Positions 1 to 7,291 of a stretch of 21,281 bases of DNA are shown here, in pieces; the first letter of the stretch is position 1, and each line of letters opens with the position of its first letter. Under the pieces are notes generated by a model that saw only the letters and a list, made by a program, of their open reading frames with translations, did not search any database and had not been told where the DNA came from. Location of the stretch: assembly GCA_016776525.1 (NCBI GenBank), contig JADHTD010000011.1:1-21281 (forward strand), given 5' to 3'. The translations under genes were made by a program, and so were the position numbers. Source of the DNA: Rhodospirillales bacterium (GTDB lineage Bacteria; Pseudomonadota; Alphaproteobacteria; Rhodospirillales; JADHTD01).

Positions 1-306
1 GGGGAACTGCTGCTGGGCGCCGTGCCGAAGGGGGCGGCGGCGGTGGTCCTCGACGAGACCGGCAAGAACTTAGGCAGCCGCGCTTTCGCCGAAAAACTTT
101 CCCGGTGGCGCGATGACGGGCGGCGGGACGCTGCCTTCCTTATCGGCGGCGCCGACGGCCACGACGGGGCGGTCTTGAAGGCGGCCGACCTGGTGTTGTC
201 GTTCGGGTCGCTGACCTGGCCCCACATGCTGGTGCGCGGCATGCTGGCCGAGCAACTGTTCCGCGCCCAGAGCATCCTTAGCGGCCATCCCTATCATCGG
301 GATTAA
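1..306 (+). CDS. rlmH: RlmH, 23S rRNA (pseudouridine1915-N3)-methyltransferase, 3' part
   Basis: SPOUT-class methyltransferase that methylates pseudouridine 1915 of 23S rRNA in helix 69 of the assembled ribosome, using S-adenosylmethionine. The reading frame is open from base 1 and ends at TAA 304-306, giving the last 101 residues of a protein usually about 155 long; the N-terminus lies outside the window. What is visible is the knotted SAM-binding half: VVLDETGKNLGSRAFAEKL, then FLIGGADGHD, and the near-invariant tail LTWPHMLVRGMLAEQLFRAQ followed by GHPYHRD. An in-frame GTG at base 22 is not the true start because the conserved frame continues upstream of it. In many alphaproteobacteria this gene follows rsfS and precedes gpmI; here about 7 kb of purine genes lies in between. 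Identification is secure. Confidence 0.96.
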   Translation, partial: GELLLGAVPKGAAAVVLDETGKNLGSRAFAEKLSRWRDDGRRDAAFLIGGADGHDGAVLKAADLVLSFGSLTWPHMLVRGMLAEQLFRAQSILSGHPYHRD

Positions 307-359
307 GGGGCCGGTTCCGCCGGGAAAAGGGACAAATCGGGACCCCTGGGCGGCCAGCC

Positions 360-368
360 TGTGGATAA
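360..368 (-). promoter_or_regulatory. Perfect DnaA-box 9-mer
   Basis: TGTGGATAA on the + strand is the exact reverse complement of the DnaA box TTATCCACA. It lies in a short AT-rich patch between rlmH and the ABC transporter operon. I see no second box close by. It could be a regulatory DnaA site or a chance match. Confidence 0.4.
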
Positions 369-385
369 CTCAAAAATATTCGAAA

Positions 386-407
386 AAAATGGCCGCAAAG
401 CCGTTTT
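386..407 (+). terminator. Weak hairpin with T-run after rlmH
   Basis: AAAATGGC (386-393) can pair with GCCGTTTT (400-407), with one U-G wobble, around the loop CGCAAA; the 3' arm itself ends in the T-run. The stem is short and only its core is GC-rich. It may serve as a weak bidirectional terminator about 80 nt after the rlmH stop codon. Confidence 0.35.
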
Positions 408-568
408 ATGCCTTTACTTCCGGGGCCTGTGTCATTGAAGTGTAGGCGGCTGGATTAGGGGCTCCCGGCGCGGTTTACGGACCGTTGTCGACGCCGCCTG
501 CATCTCGCCGCCTGGGACGGCGATCGGATTGGGATTCGAACCGGCGAGACGCTTGTTCAAGGGTTGAG

Positions 569-2164
569 ATGACGGAACTGACCGAGACACCGACAGAGGT
601 AATCACACCCCGACTGGAACTGATCGGCATCACCCGGCGGTTTCCGGGGGTGCTGGCCAACAACAATGTCAACCTGAAGGTCATGCCCGGCGAGATTCAC
701 GCCCTGCTGGGGGAAAACGGCGCCGGTAAAAGCACCCTGGTGAGATTTATCTACGGCGTGCAGAAGGCGGATTCCGGCAAGGTATTCTGGCAGGGGCGGG
801 AATGCACCATCCCCAGCCCCCGCATAGCCCGTCAGATGGGCATCGGCATGGTCTTCCAGCATTTCTCGTTGTTCGATGCGATGACGGTAGAGGAAAACAT
901 CGCCCTCGGCGTCGAACCGGAATTGGCCAAGGACAACCTCGCCGACAAAATCCAGAGAGTTTCCGCCCAGTACGGCCTGCTGCTGGATCCAGGACGTTAT
1001 GTGCATACCCTGTCGGTCGGCGAACGCCAGCGTATCGAGATCGTCCGCTGCCTGTTGCAGAAACCGAAACTGCTGATCATGGACGAGCCGACCTCGGTGC
1101 TGACGCCGCAAGAGGTCGAGGATTTGTTTAAGACCTTGCGCAGGCTTTCCGGCGAAGGCTGTTCGATCCTCTACATCAGCCACAAGCTGCAGGAGATCAA
1201 GGAACTCTGCCACACGGCCACCATCATGCGCATGGGAGAGGTGGTCGATGACTGTATCCCGTCCGAGGAAACGGCGCGCAGCATGGCGGAAATGATGATG
1301 GGCAAGAATCTGCTGAGCCCGGTGCGCGCCAACCGGCATGAAATCGGCGCGCCGCAATTGTCGGTGCATGGGCTCAGCGTCAAATCACCGCACCACCACG
1401 GCACCGACCTCAAGGATATTAACTTCGAAGTCCGTTCCGGTGAAATCCTCGGCATCGCCGGTATTGCCGGTAACGGCCAGCGTGAACTCATGGAAGTGCT
1501 CAGTGGCGAGGTGCCGGTTGGCAATGCCGATGCCGTGGTCATGAACAAAAAATCAGTCGGCCAATTTGGCCCCAAGCAGCGGCGCAAAGCCGGTATGGGT
1601 TACGTCCCCGAGGAACGCCTGGGCCACGGGGCGGTCGCCGATATGTCGCTCTGGGAAAATGCCTTCCTCTCGGCGGCCACCGGCAAGAATCTGTTGAACA
1701 AGGGTTTTATCCTGATCGACCGGTCGACGGAATTTGCCGTTTCCGTGGTCAATGGATTCCGGGTCAAGACCCCCGGCGTCAAACATGCCGCGTCCAGCCT
1801 GTCGGGCGGCAATTTGCAAAAGTTCATCATCGGCCGCGAACTGTTGCAGGACCCTAACATCATTGTCGTCCTGCAACCAACCTGGGGCGTCGATGCTGGA
1901 TCGGCAGCGGCCATCCGCCAGGCCTTGCTGGACCGGGCGGCCGACGGTGCGGCGGTCCTGGTCATCTCCCAGGATTTGGAGGAATTGTTCGAGGTTTCCG
2001 ACCGTATCGCGGTTATCAGCGGCGGCCGGCTGTCGGAGTCGCAGCCCACCGAGAGCCTGACGGTCGACGATGTCGGCCTGATGATGGCCGGGCTTTCCCA
2101 TCGGGGTGCAGACCCTGAACCGGCCCCGGGAACCGGGGAAGTGGAGGGCCCGCGTGTTAATTAG
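569..2164 (+). CDS. BMP-family (nucleoside-type) ABC importer, ATP-binding protein with two ABC domains
   Basis: Cytoplasmic ATPase that drives an importer of the BMP/nucleoside (YufO-like) type; 531 residues, normal for two fused ABC domains. First domain: Walker A GENGAGKST (48-56), signature LSVGERQR (148-155), Walker B LLIMDEPTS (168-176). Second domain: a degenerate P-loop containing GIAGNGQRE (about 298-306) without the GKS/T lysine, signature LSGGNLQK (411-418) and a Walker B variant reading VVLQPTWGVD. A weak second ATP site of this kind is usual in this family and in CUT2-type sugar ATPases. I chose the ATG at 569 because AAGGG lies 5 nt upstream; a frame extension to 485 has no such site. 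First gene of a four-gene operon; its 3' end overlaps the next gene by 11 nt. The substrate is not readable from the ATPase. Confidence 0.93.
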   Translation: MTELTETPTEVITPRLELIGITRRFPGVLANNNVNLKVMPGEIHALLGENGAGKSTLVRFIYGVQKADSGKVFWQGRECTIPSPRIARQMGIGMVFQHFSLFDAMTVEENIALGVEPELAKDNLADKIQRVSAQYGLLLDPGRYVHTLSVGERQRIEIVRCLLQKPKLLIMDEPTSVLTPQEVEDLFKTLRRLSGEGCSILYISHKLQEIKELCHTATIMRMGEVVDDCIPSEETARSMAEMMMGKNLLSPVRANRHEIGAPQLSVHGLSVKSPHHHGTDLKDINFEVRSGEILGIAGIAGNGQRELMEVLSGEVPVGNADAVVMNKKSVGQFGPKQRRKAGMGYVPEERLGHGAVADMSLWENAFLSAATGKNLLNKGFILIDRSTEFAVSVVNGFRVKTPGVKHAASSLSGGNLQKFIIGRELLQDPNIIVVLQPTWGVDAGSAAAIRQALLDRAADGAAVLVISQDLEELFEVSDRIAVISGGRLSESQPTESLTVDDVGLMMAGLSHRGADPEPAPGTGEVEGPRVN

Positions 2165-3233
2165 ATTAGAACAACGCAGTGAGTTTTCCCGGAGCATGTT
2201 GTACTGGTCGCCGATGCTGGCGGTGGTGCTGACCATTCTTTCCGGCATGGTGATGTTCGCCCTGCTGGACGTTAACCCGGCCAAGGCCATCCACACTTTC
2301 TTCGTGGCGCCGGTCTCATCCCTGGACGGCATTGCTGAATTGTTCGTCAAGGCGACGCCGCTGGTGCTGATCGCCATAGGCCTGTCCTTCGGTTTCCAGG
2401 CCAATGTCTGGAATATCGGCGCCGAGGGGCAGCTGACCATCGGGGCGCTGGCTTCGGGCGGTCTCGCCCTGGCCTTCTATGATGTCGATACGCCGTTTTT
2501 ATTGCCGGGAATGATGATCGCCGGAGTGCTCGGTGGCATGACCTGGGCGGCCATCCCGGCTTTCCTGAAAACGCGCTTCAATACCAACGAGATTCTAACC
2601 AGCCTGATGCTCACCTACGTGGCGTTGTTGGTGTTGAGCTATCTGGTGCACGGGCCCTGGAAGGATCCCGAGGGCATGAATTTTCCGGAATCAAGGTTGT
2701 TTCATGAGGCCGCCCAACTGCCGGTGATCCTGGAAGGCACCCGCCTTCACCTGGGCGGGCTGTTGGCGCTGCTGGCGGTGGCAGCCGGTTGGGTGGTGAT
2801 GGCGCGCCACATCATCGGCTTCCAGATCAAGGTCATCGGCATGGCGCCGATGGCGGCCAGTTTCGCCGGTTTTAAGAAAGCGCGTATCGTGTGGCTTTCC
2901 CTGATGATCGGCGGCGGGGCCGCCGGCTTGGCCGGCATGATTGAAATTTCCGGTCCCATCGGCCAGATCATCCCGGTTATCTCGCCGGGATATGGTTTCA
3001 CGGCGATTATCGTTGCCTTCCTGGGCCGCCTCAATCCGGTTGGCTGCCTGTTGGCGGGGTGCCTGATGGCGCTGACCTATCTCGGCGGCGACAATGCCCA
3101 GATTGAAATGAACCTACCCAATGCGGTGACCGGCGTTTTTCAGGGCATGCTGCTGTTTTTTCTGTTGGCCTGTGACGTGCTGATCCGTTACCGCTTGCGT
3201 GTTGTTTCCAAAAAAGTTCCGGAGGCAGCCTGA
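2154..3233 (+). CDS. BMP-family ABC importer, permease 1 (YufP/NupB-like)
   Basis: Inner-membrane permease, 359 residues, one half of the translocation channel. A short basic N-terminus is followed by a hydrophobic segment (WSPMLAVVLTILSGMVMFAL) and further hydrophobic helices throughout. The family hallmark NVWNIGAEGQLTIGALASGG lies near residue 85. I chose GTG 2154 because GGAGGG sits 6 nt upstream inside the ATPase gene and the protein then starts just before the first membrane helix. An in-frame ATG at 2106 would add 16 residues that fall within the ATPase coding region. The overlap with the upstream gene suggests translational coupling. The next permease begins one base after this gene's stop codon. 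Confidence 0.9.
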   Translation: MLIRLEQRSEFSRSMLYWSPMLAVVLTILSGMVMFALLDVNPAKAIHTFFVAPVSSLDGIAELFVKATPLVLIAIGLSFGFQANVWNIGAEGQLTIGALASGGLALAFYDVDTPFLLPGMMIAGVLGGMTWAAIPAFLKTRFNTNEILTSLMLTYVALLVLSYLVHGPWKDPEGMNFPESRLFHEAAQLPVILEGTRLHLGGLLALLAVAAGWVVMARHIIGFQIKVIGMAPMAASFAGFKKARIVWLSLMIGGGAAGLAGMIEISGPIGQIIPVISPGYGFTAIIVAFLGRLNPVGCLLAGCLMALTYLGGDNAQIEMNLPNAVTGVFQGMLLFFLLACDVLIRYRLRVVSKKVPEAA

Positions 3234-3234
3234 G

Positions 3235-4161
3235 ATGATTCCCGAATGGCTGGTTCCCACCATCCTCACCATCATCACGGCGGCAACGCCGCTGGTCTTT
3301 GCGGCCGTCGGTGAAGCAGTTGCCGAAAAATCCGGCGTCCTCAATCTGGGCGTCGAGGGGATGATGGTCATCGGCGCCTTTGCCGCCTTTGCCGTCGGTG
3401 TCTCAAGCGGCAGCGCAATATTGGCAATCTTGGCCGGGGCGGCGGCGGGCCTGTTGATGGCGCTGATCTTCGGTGTATTGACGCTCTATCTAATGTCCAA
3501 CCAGGTGGCGACCGGCTTGGCCCTGACCATATTCGGGCTCGGCCTCAGCGCCTTGCTTGGCTATGGTTTCGTCGGCAAGACCTTCGGCGGCCTGCCGAAA
3601 CTGGACATTCCCGGAATCAGCGAGATTCCGGTGATCGGTCCGATCTTTTTCGGCCAGGATTTTCTGGTTTATCTGTCGGTGGCCGCCGTCATCGGCGTCA
3701 ATTGGTTCCTCTTTAAAACACGGTCCGGCATGCTGGTCCGGGCCGTCGGCGAGAACCACGAAGCCGCCCATTCCATCGGCTATTCGGTGACTTTGATCCG
3801 TTTAGGCGCGGTGCTCTTCGGCGGGGCCATGGCGGGGCTCGGCGGGGCTTACCTGTCGATTGTCTATACGCCGCTGTGGGTCGAGAACATGACCGCCGGG
3901 CGGGGCTGGATCGCCCTGGCCCTGGTGGTCTTTGCCTCGTGGCGGCCGTGGCGGGCGTTCTTCGGCGCCTATCTGTTCGGCGGCATCACCATCATCCAGT
4001 TGCACGCCCAGGGCCTGGGCATCGATATCGCTTCACAGTTCCTGTCGATGCTGCCCTATCTGGCAACCATCGTCGTCCTGGTCCTGATTTCGAGAGACAC
4101 CACCAAGGTGCAGCTCAGCGCCCCGGCCTGTCTCGGTAAGAATTTCCACGCTTCCGGTTAA
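3235..4161 (+). CDS. BMP-family ABC importer, permease 2 (YufQ/NupC-like)
   Basis: Second inner-membrane permease, 308 residues, shorter than permease 1 as is typical of these paired subunits. The conserved motif EKSGVLNLGVEGMMVIGAFA (about 25-44) is the counterpart of the NIGAEGQ motif in permease 1, and hydrophobic segments fill the rest. The C-terminal tail VQLSAPACLGKNF resembles tails usual in this family. ATG 3235 is preferred over an upstream in-frame ATG at 3199 because GGAGG (3221-3225) lies 9 nt before it and the protein then opens with the first helix. Only one base separates it from the stop codon of permease 1. The binding-protein gene follows after 29 nt. Confidence 0.92.
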   Translation: MIPEWLVPTILTIITAATPLVFAAVGEAVAEKSGVLNLGVEGMMVIGAFAAFAVGVSSGSAILAILAGAAAGLLMALIFGVLTLYLMSNQVATGLALTIFGLGLSALLGYGFVGKTFGGLPKLDIPGISEIPVIGPIFFGQDFLVYLSVAAVIGVNWFLFKTRSGMLVRAVGENHEAAHSIGYSVTLIRLGAVLFGGAMAGLGGAYLSIVYTPLWVENMTAGRGWIALALVVFASWRPWRAFFGAYLFGGITIIQLHAQGLGIDIASQFLSMLPYLATIVVLVLISRDTTKVQLSAPACLGKNFHASG

Positions 4162-4190
4162 CAACGCTTCAATCATATGGAGGATACACA

Positions 4191-5279
4191 ATGAGAAAAC
4201 TTCGGTATTTAACGTCCCTGACAGGCGGCATCCTGGCCGCCGCCATGCTGGTGGCGTCCGGCTCCGCTCTGGCGGCGGAAAAAATGAAGGTCGGCTTTGT
4301 CTATGTCGGCCCGATCGGTGACCACGGCTGGTCCTATGAACACAACCAAGGCCGCCTGGCCGTTGAAAACGCCTTTAGCGATAAGGTTAAAACCACCTAT
4401 GTCGAAAAGGTTGCCGAGGGCGCCGACGCCGCCCGGGTCATCGACAAGCTGGCCTCGACCGGCCACAAGCTGATTTTCACCACCTCGTTCGGTTACATGA
4501 ACCCGACGCTCCGGGTTGCCAAGAAACGTAAGAACGTCATGTTCGAACATGCCACCGGATTCAAACGGTCCAACAATGTCTCCACCTATTCGGCGCGTTT
4601 CTATGAAGGCCGTTATGTGGTCGGCAAGATCGTCGGCAAGATGACCAAGTCAAATATCATTGGCTATGTGGGGTCATTCCCGATTCCGGAAGTGATCCGC
4701 GGTATTAACGCCACCTTCCTGGCGGCCCGCTCCGTCAATCCGAAGGTGAAGATCAAGGTAGTCTGGGTTTCCTCCTGGTTCGACCCGGGCAAGGAAGCGG
4801 ATGCGGCCAAGACCCTGATCGACCAGGGCGCCGATATCATCATGCAGCACACCGACTCGCCGGCTCCGGTACAGGTTGCCGAGAAGCGGGGCAAGTGGGC
4901 GGTTGGCCAAGCTTCCGACATGCATGCCTTCGGACCGAAGGCGCAACTGACGGCGATTATCGACAATTGGTCGCCCTATTACGTGGCCCGTACCAAAGCG
5001 GTCCTCGACGGCACCTGGAAATCCATGGATACCTGGGGCGGCTTCAAGTCCGGTATGGTGACCCTGGCCAAATACAACAAAGCCATTCCGGCCGACGTGG
5101 TGGCCCTTGCCAAGCAGACACACCAGGGCATCATCAACGGCACCATCCATCCCTTCGCCGGTCCGGTTAAGGACCAGTCGGGTAAAGTCCGGGTCAAGGC
5201 CGGTGAAAAGCCGGACGACGGCATGTTGGCGGGAATGAACTTTTATGTCGAAGGCATCGACGGCAGCATTCCGAAGTAA
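4191..5279 (+). CDS. BMP-family periplasmic substrate-binding protein of the ABC importer
   Basis: Periplasmic ligand-binding protein of the Bmp/Med/PnrA family, 362 residues. A signal peptide is clear: MRKLRYL, a hydrophobic core, then ALA|AEK with probable cleavage after residue 28. There is no lipobox cysteine, so the protein should be soluble in the periplasm rather than a lipoprotein as in Gram-positive relatives. The family signature GPIGDHGWSYEHNQG is at 40-54, and NWSPYYVARTKAVLDGTW near 262 lies in the second lobe. A strong ribosome binding site GGAGG (4179-4183) lies 7 nt before the ATG, fitting the high expression expected of a binding protein. It is the last gene of the operon and is followed by an intrinsic terminator. 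Characterised relatives bind purine nucleosides; the neighbouring deaminase and phosphoribosyltransferase support a purine ligand here, but that is inference. Confidence 0.92.
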   Translation: MRKLRYLTSLTGGILAAAMLVASGSALAAEKMKVGFVYVGPIGDHGWSYEHNQGRLAVENAFSDKVKTTYVEKVAEGADAARVIDKLASTGHKLIFTTSFGYMNPTLRVAKKRKNVMFEHATGFKRSNNVSTYSARFYEGRYVVGKIVGKMTKSNIIGYVGSFPIPEVIRGINATFLAARSVNPKVKIKVVWVSSWFDPGKEADAAKTLIDQGADIIMQHTDSPAPVQVAEKRGKWAVGQASDMHAFGPKAQLTAIIDNWSPYYVARTKAVLDGTWKSMDTWGGFKSGMVTLAKYNKAIPADVVALAKQTHQGIINGTIHPFAGPVKDQSGKVRVKAGEKPDDGMLAGMNFYVEGIDGSIPK

Positions 5280-5290
5280 CGACACTGAAT

Positions 5291-5334
5291 GACAGCCGGT
5301 TCCGGGATTGTCTCCCGGGGCCGGTTGTCTTTCT
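5291..5334 (+). terminator. Intrinsic terminator of the ABC importer operon
   Basis: A 17-bp stem pairs 5291-5307 (begins GACAGCCGG) with 5313-5329 (ends CCGGTTGTC) around the loop TTGTC. All positions pair if three G-U wobbles are allowed, and TTTCT follows directly. The hairpin starts 12 nt after the stop codon of the binding-protein gene and is the clearest terminator in the window. It should separate the transporter transcript from the deaminase gene. Confidence 0.85.
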
Positions 5335-5356
5335 GCCTAACTGAATGAGTGTCACA

Positions 5357-5377
5357 TTTCGCCGTCCAACGGCGAAA
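5357..5377. promoter_or_regulatory. Perfect 9-bp inverted repeat upstream of the deaminase gene
   Basis: TTTCGCCGT (5357-5365) and ACGGCGAAA (5369-5377) are exact reverse complements separated by CCA. No T-run follows, so it does not look like a terminator. It lies about 110 nt upstream of the deaminase start, between the importer terminator and that gene. This is where an operator for a dimeric regulator would be expected. I cannot name the regulator. Confidence 0.45.
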
Positions 5378-5484
5378 CCATGCTCTCGCCTTGGGGGCGT
5401 AAGTCCATGGAATTCCCAGAAACCTGGAATCCGCCTCCAACAGGCTTATTTGATTAGGGTGGTTGTGGCAGACACAGGGGCCCG

Positions 5485-6513
5485 ATGACCGTAACGCCTG
5501 ACAGTATATGCCGGATGCCGAAGGCCGAACTGCACCTTCATATTGAAGGTACGCTGGAACCCGGCCTTTGTTTCCGGCTGGCCGACCGCAACGGCATCAA
5601 ACTGGCGTATGGTTCTGTTGCCGACCTGAAGGCCGCCTACCGGTTCGCCAACCTGCAGGACTTCCTCGACCTCTATTACCAGGGCACCCATGTGCTGATC
5701 GAGGAACAGGATTTCTACGACCTGACCTGGGCCTACCTGGAAAAGGCCCGGACCCAAACCATCCTGCACACGGAGATTTTTTTCGACCCCCAGGCCCACA
5801 CCGGCCGGGGCATCCCTTTTGAGCGGGCCCTGGGCGGCATTACCCGTGCCTTGGGGGATGCCGAGGCAAAATTGGGCCTGACCTCGAACCTGATCTTCTG
5901 CATGCTGCGCCATCTGGATGCAGCCAGCGCCGAACGGACCCTCGATCAGGCTCTGGAGCACAAGGACCGGCTGGCCGGCATCGGTCTCGATTCGTCGGAA
6001 GTCGGTCATCCGCCGGAAAACTTCAAAGCGGTCTTTGAACGGGCCCGGAAAGAAGGTTTCCGCGCCGTCGCCCATGCCGGGGAAGAAGGGCCGCCGGAAT
6101 ATGTCTGGGGGGCCCTAGACCTGCTCGGCGTGTCGCGCATCGATCACGGCAACCGGGCGCTGGAAGATGCCGCCCTGGTCGACCGCTTGGTCCGGGACCG
6201 CATGCCGCTGACCGTTTGTCCCCTATCCAATTTGAAGCTCTCGGTGGTGGACGACTTGGCACGCCATCCGCTCCGGGAAATGCTGGAAAGGGGTCTCATG
6301 GCCACCGTCAATTCCGACGACCCGGCTTATTTTGGGGGCTATCTCAACGAGAATTTCCTAGCCGTCTGGGCAGCATTGGATTTAAGCGAAGGTCAGCTCT
6401 TTACCCTGGTGCGTAATTCTTTCGAAGCCTCGTTTGCTGAGGGTGCCCGGAAGCAGACGTTGATCACCCGTCTCGATGACTTCGCGAAGAGTGAGGGCTG
6501 GCAGACCGGCTGA
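5485..6513 (+). CDS. add: Adenosine deaminase family protein, adenine deaminase subgroup
   Basis: Zinc-dependent hydrolytic deaminase of the amidohydrolase superfamily, 342 residues, cytoplasmic. Metal and catalytic residues are in place: H17 and H19 in AELHLHIEG, H197 and E200 in AHAGEEGPPEYVW, H221 in RIDHGNR, and D278/D279 in NSDDPAYFGGY. The particular wording of SSEVGHPPENF, AHAGEEGPPEYVWGALDLL and NSDDPAYFGGY matches, from memory, the bacterial/fungal adenine deaminase subgroup (Pseudomonas PA0148, yeast Aah1) better than classical adenosine deaminase. Adenine to hypoxanthine is therefore the likelier reaction, although automatic annotation will often say adenosine deaminase. The ATG at 5485 has AGGGG (5476-5480) 4 nt upstream. 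It lies downstream of the purine-type importer and converges with gpt, 21 nt away, which could capture the hypoxanthine produced. Confidence 0.92.
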   Translation: MTVTPDSICRMPKAELHLHIEGTLEPGLCFRLADRNGIKLAYGSVADLKAAYRFANLQDFLDLYYQGTHVLIEEQDFYDLTWAYLEKARTQTILHTEIFFDPQAHTGRGIPFERALGGITRALGDAEAKLGLTSNLIFCMLRHLDAASAERTLDQALEHKDRLAGIGLDSSEVGHPPENFKAVFERARKEGFRAVAHAGEEGPPEYVWGALDLLGVSRIDHGNRALEDAALVDRLVRDRMPLTVCPLSNLKLSVVDDLARHPLREMLERGLMATVNSDDPAYFGGYLNENFLAVWAALDLSEGQLFTLVRNSFEASFAEGARKQTLITRLDDFAKSEGWQTG

Positions 6514-6534
6514 TGCGGCCTGGTTCCCGGCTGA

Positions 6535-7023
6535 TTACTTCCCGGCCAGCGGCGGGATGTACTGGGGTTCCGTGTCCCAAGGGAAGAAGACCCAGACATT
6601 CTGTTCGACGCTGGAGACATAGGTATCGACTTCCTTGAGGCCTTCCGGTTTGGCGTAGACGGTGGCGAAATGGGCTTTCGGCAGGATTTCCCGCGCCTTG
6701 CGCGCCGTCGTCCCGGTATCGACCAGATCATCGACCAGCAGCCAGCCTTCGCCGCCGACCTTGGTGGCCCGTTCCGGCGTCTTGAGGACGTTGACGATGC
6801 CTTTTTCCTGCTCTTCGTAGGTGGAGATGCAGAGCGTATCGACGACCCGGATTTCCATTTCCCGGGCAATGATGGAAGCCGGCACCAAGCCGCCGCGGGT
6901 CAGCGCCACTATGCCTTCCCAGGGCTCCATCTCAATCAGTTTGCGAACCAGAAGCTTGGCGTCCCGGTGGACTTCCTGCCAAGTGACAAAGTGACTGAGA
7001 ATATCGTCGCGGATTCCGGCCAT
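6535..7023 (-). CDS. gpt: Xanthine-guanine phosphoribosyltransferase
   Basis: Purine salvage enzyme that joins xanthine, guanine or hypoxanthine to PRPP, giving XMP, GMP or IMP; 162 residues against 152 in E. coli. The PRPP-binding loop WLLVDDLVDTGTT is at 94-106. RGGLVPASIIARE (43-55), VVDTLCISTY (60-69), KAHFATVYAKPEG and the C-terminal IPPLAGK all resemble E. coli Gpt closely. The start is secure: AAGGAG (7030-7035 on the minus strand) lies 6 nt before the ATG. It is the only minus-strand gene in the window, converging on the deaminase and divergent from gpmI. Its promoter should lie in 7036-7291. It probably acts with the deaminase in reusing imported or recycled purines. Confidence 0.95.
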   Translation of the reverse strand: MAGIRDDILSHFVTWQEVHRDAKLLVRKLIEMEPWEGIVALTRGGLVPASIIAREMEIRVVDTLCISTYEEQEKGIVNVLKTPERATKVGGEGWLLVDDLVDTGTTARKAREILPKAHFATVYAKPEGLKEVDTYVSSVEQNVWVFFPWDTEPQYIPPLAGK

Positions 7024-7291
7024 GGGGGGCTCCTTGAAATGAGAGAACTGATTTACCGCAAAAGTCCGGAGTCAGCAACGGGGGAATCCCCAAAAACCAG
7101 CGGTTCCCGGCGATTCGGGCCGCATCAGCGGTGAGACAACGGTTAGGGGCCCGGGTTGGGTCCGGCGATGGTGCCGGCAAATATATTCAACCAATTGAAA
7201 TAGCTCGTTTTTTTGAAAGCTCCCCGGGATCGTCACCCCTCACGCGATTGTGGGCTATCGCAACCCCGTCAATAAACCCTATATTGTGCCC
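7024..7291. other. Divergent intergenic region gpt / gpmI
   Basis: These 268 bases hold no gene I can support. They should contain two divergent promoters. Visible elements are the gpt ribosome binding site (7030-7035, minus strand), a small inverted repeat GGGGA-A-TCCCC (7081-7091), an AT-rich patch around 7180-7220 that includes TTCAA-CCAA-TTGAA, a T7 run, and a TATATT hexamer immediately before gpmI. None of these is assigned to a regulator. Confidence 0.55.
7280..7285 (+). promoter_or_regulatory. Possible -10 hexamer for a leaderless gpmI transcript
   Basis: TATATT differs from the consensus TATAAT at one position and ends 6 nt before the gpmI ATG at 7292. Initiation about 7 nt downstream of it would place +1 on or next to the start codon. 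I see no good -35 hexamer at the normal distance and no Shine-Dalgarno sequence before the ATG. Both fit a leaderless message, which alphaproteobacteria do use, but the call rests on one hexamer. Confidence 0.3.

Larger units (their letters stand above)
307..568. other. Intergenic region rlmH to ABC transporter operon
   Basis: There is no convincing gene in these 262 bases. They hold a weak hairpin with a T-run (386-407), a perfect DnaA-box 9-mer (360-368) and presumably the promoter of the transporter operon, although I cannot point to convincing -35/-10 hexamers. An open frame from 485 runs into the ABC ATPase but looks like untranslated leader: it lacks a ribosome binding site, and the family homology begins only after the ATG at 569. 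Confidence 0.6.

Noticed and set aside
531..542. tRNA T-arm-like sequence on the minus strand (GGTTCGAATCCC)
   Set aside because: The flanking bases do not form a T-stem, and no acceptor, anticodon or D-arm can be built around it. A chance match, or at most a remnant.
485..568. N-terminal extension of the ABC ATPase frame
   Set aside because: There is no ribosome binding site at 485, the extra residues are unlike the family, and ATG 569 has a good AAGGG at correct spacing.
307..568. Purine riboswitch upstream of the importer operon
   Set aside because: I could not find the three-way-junction core of purine aptamers or another known aptamer pattern here.
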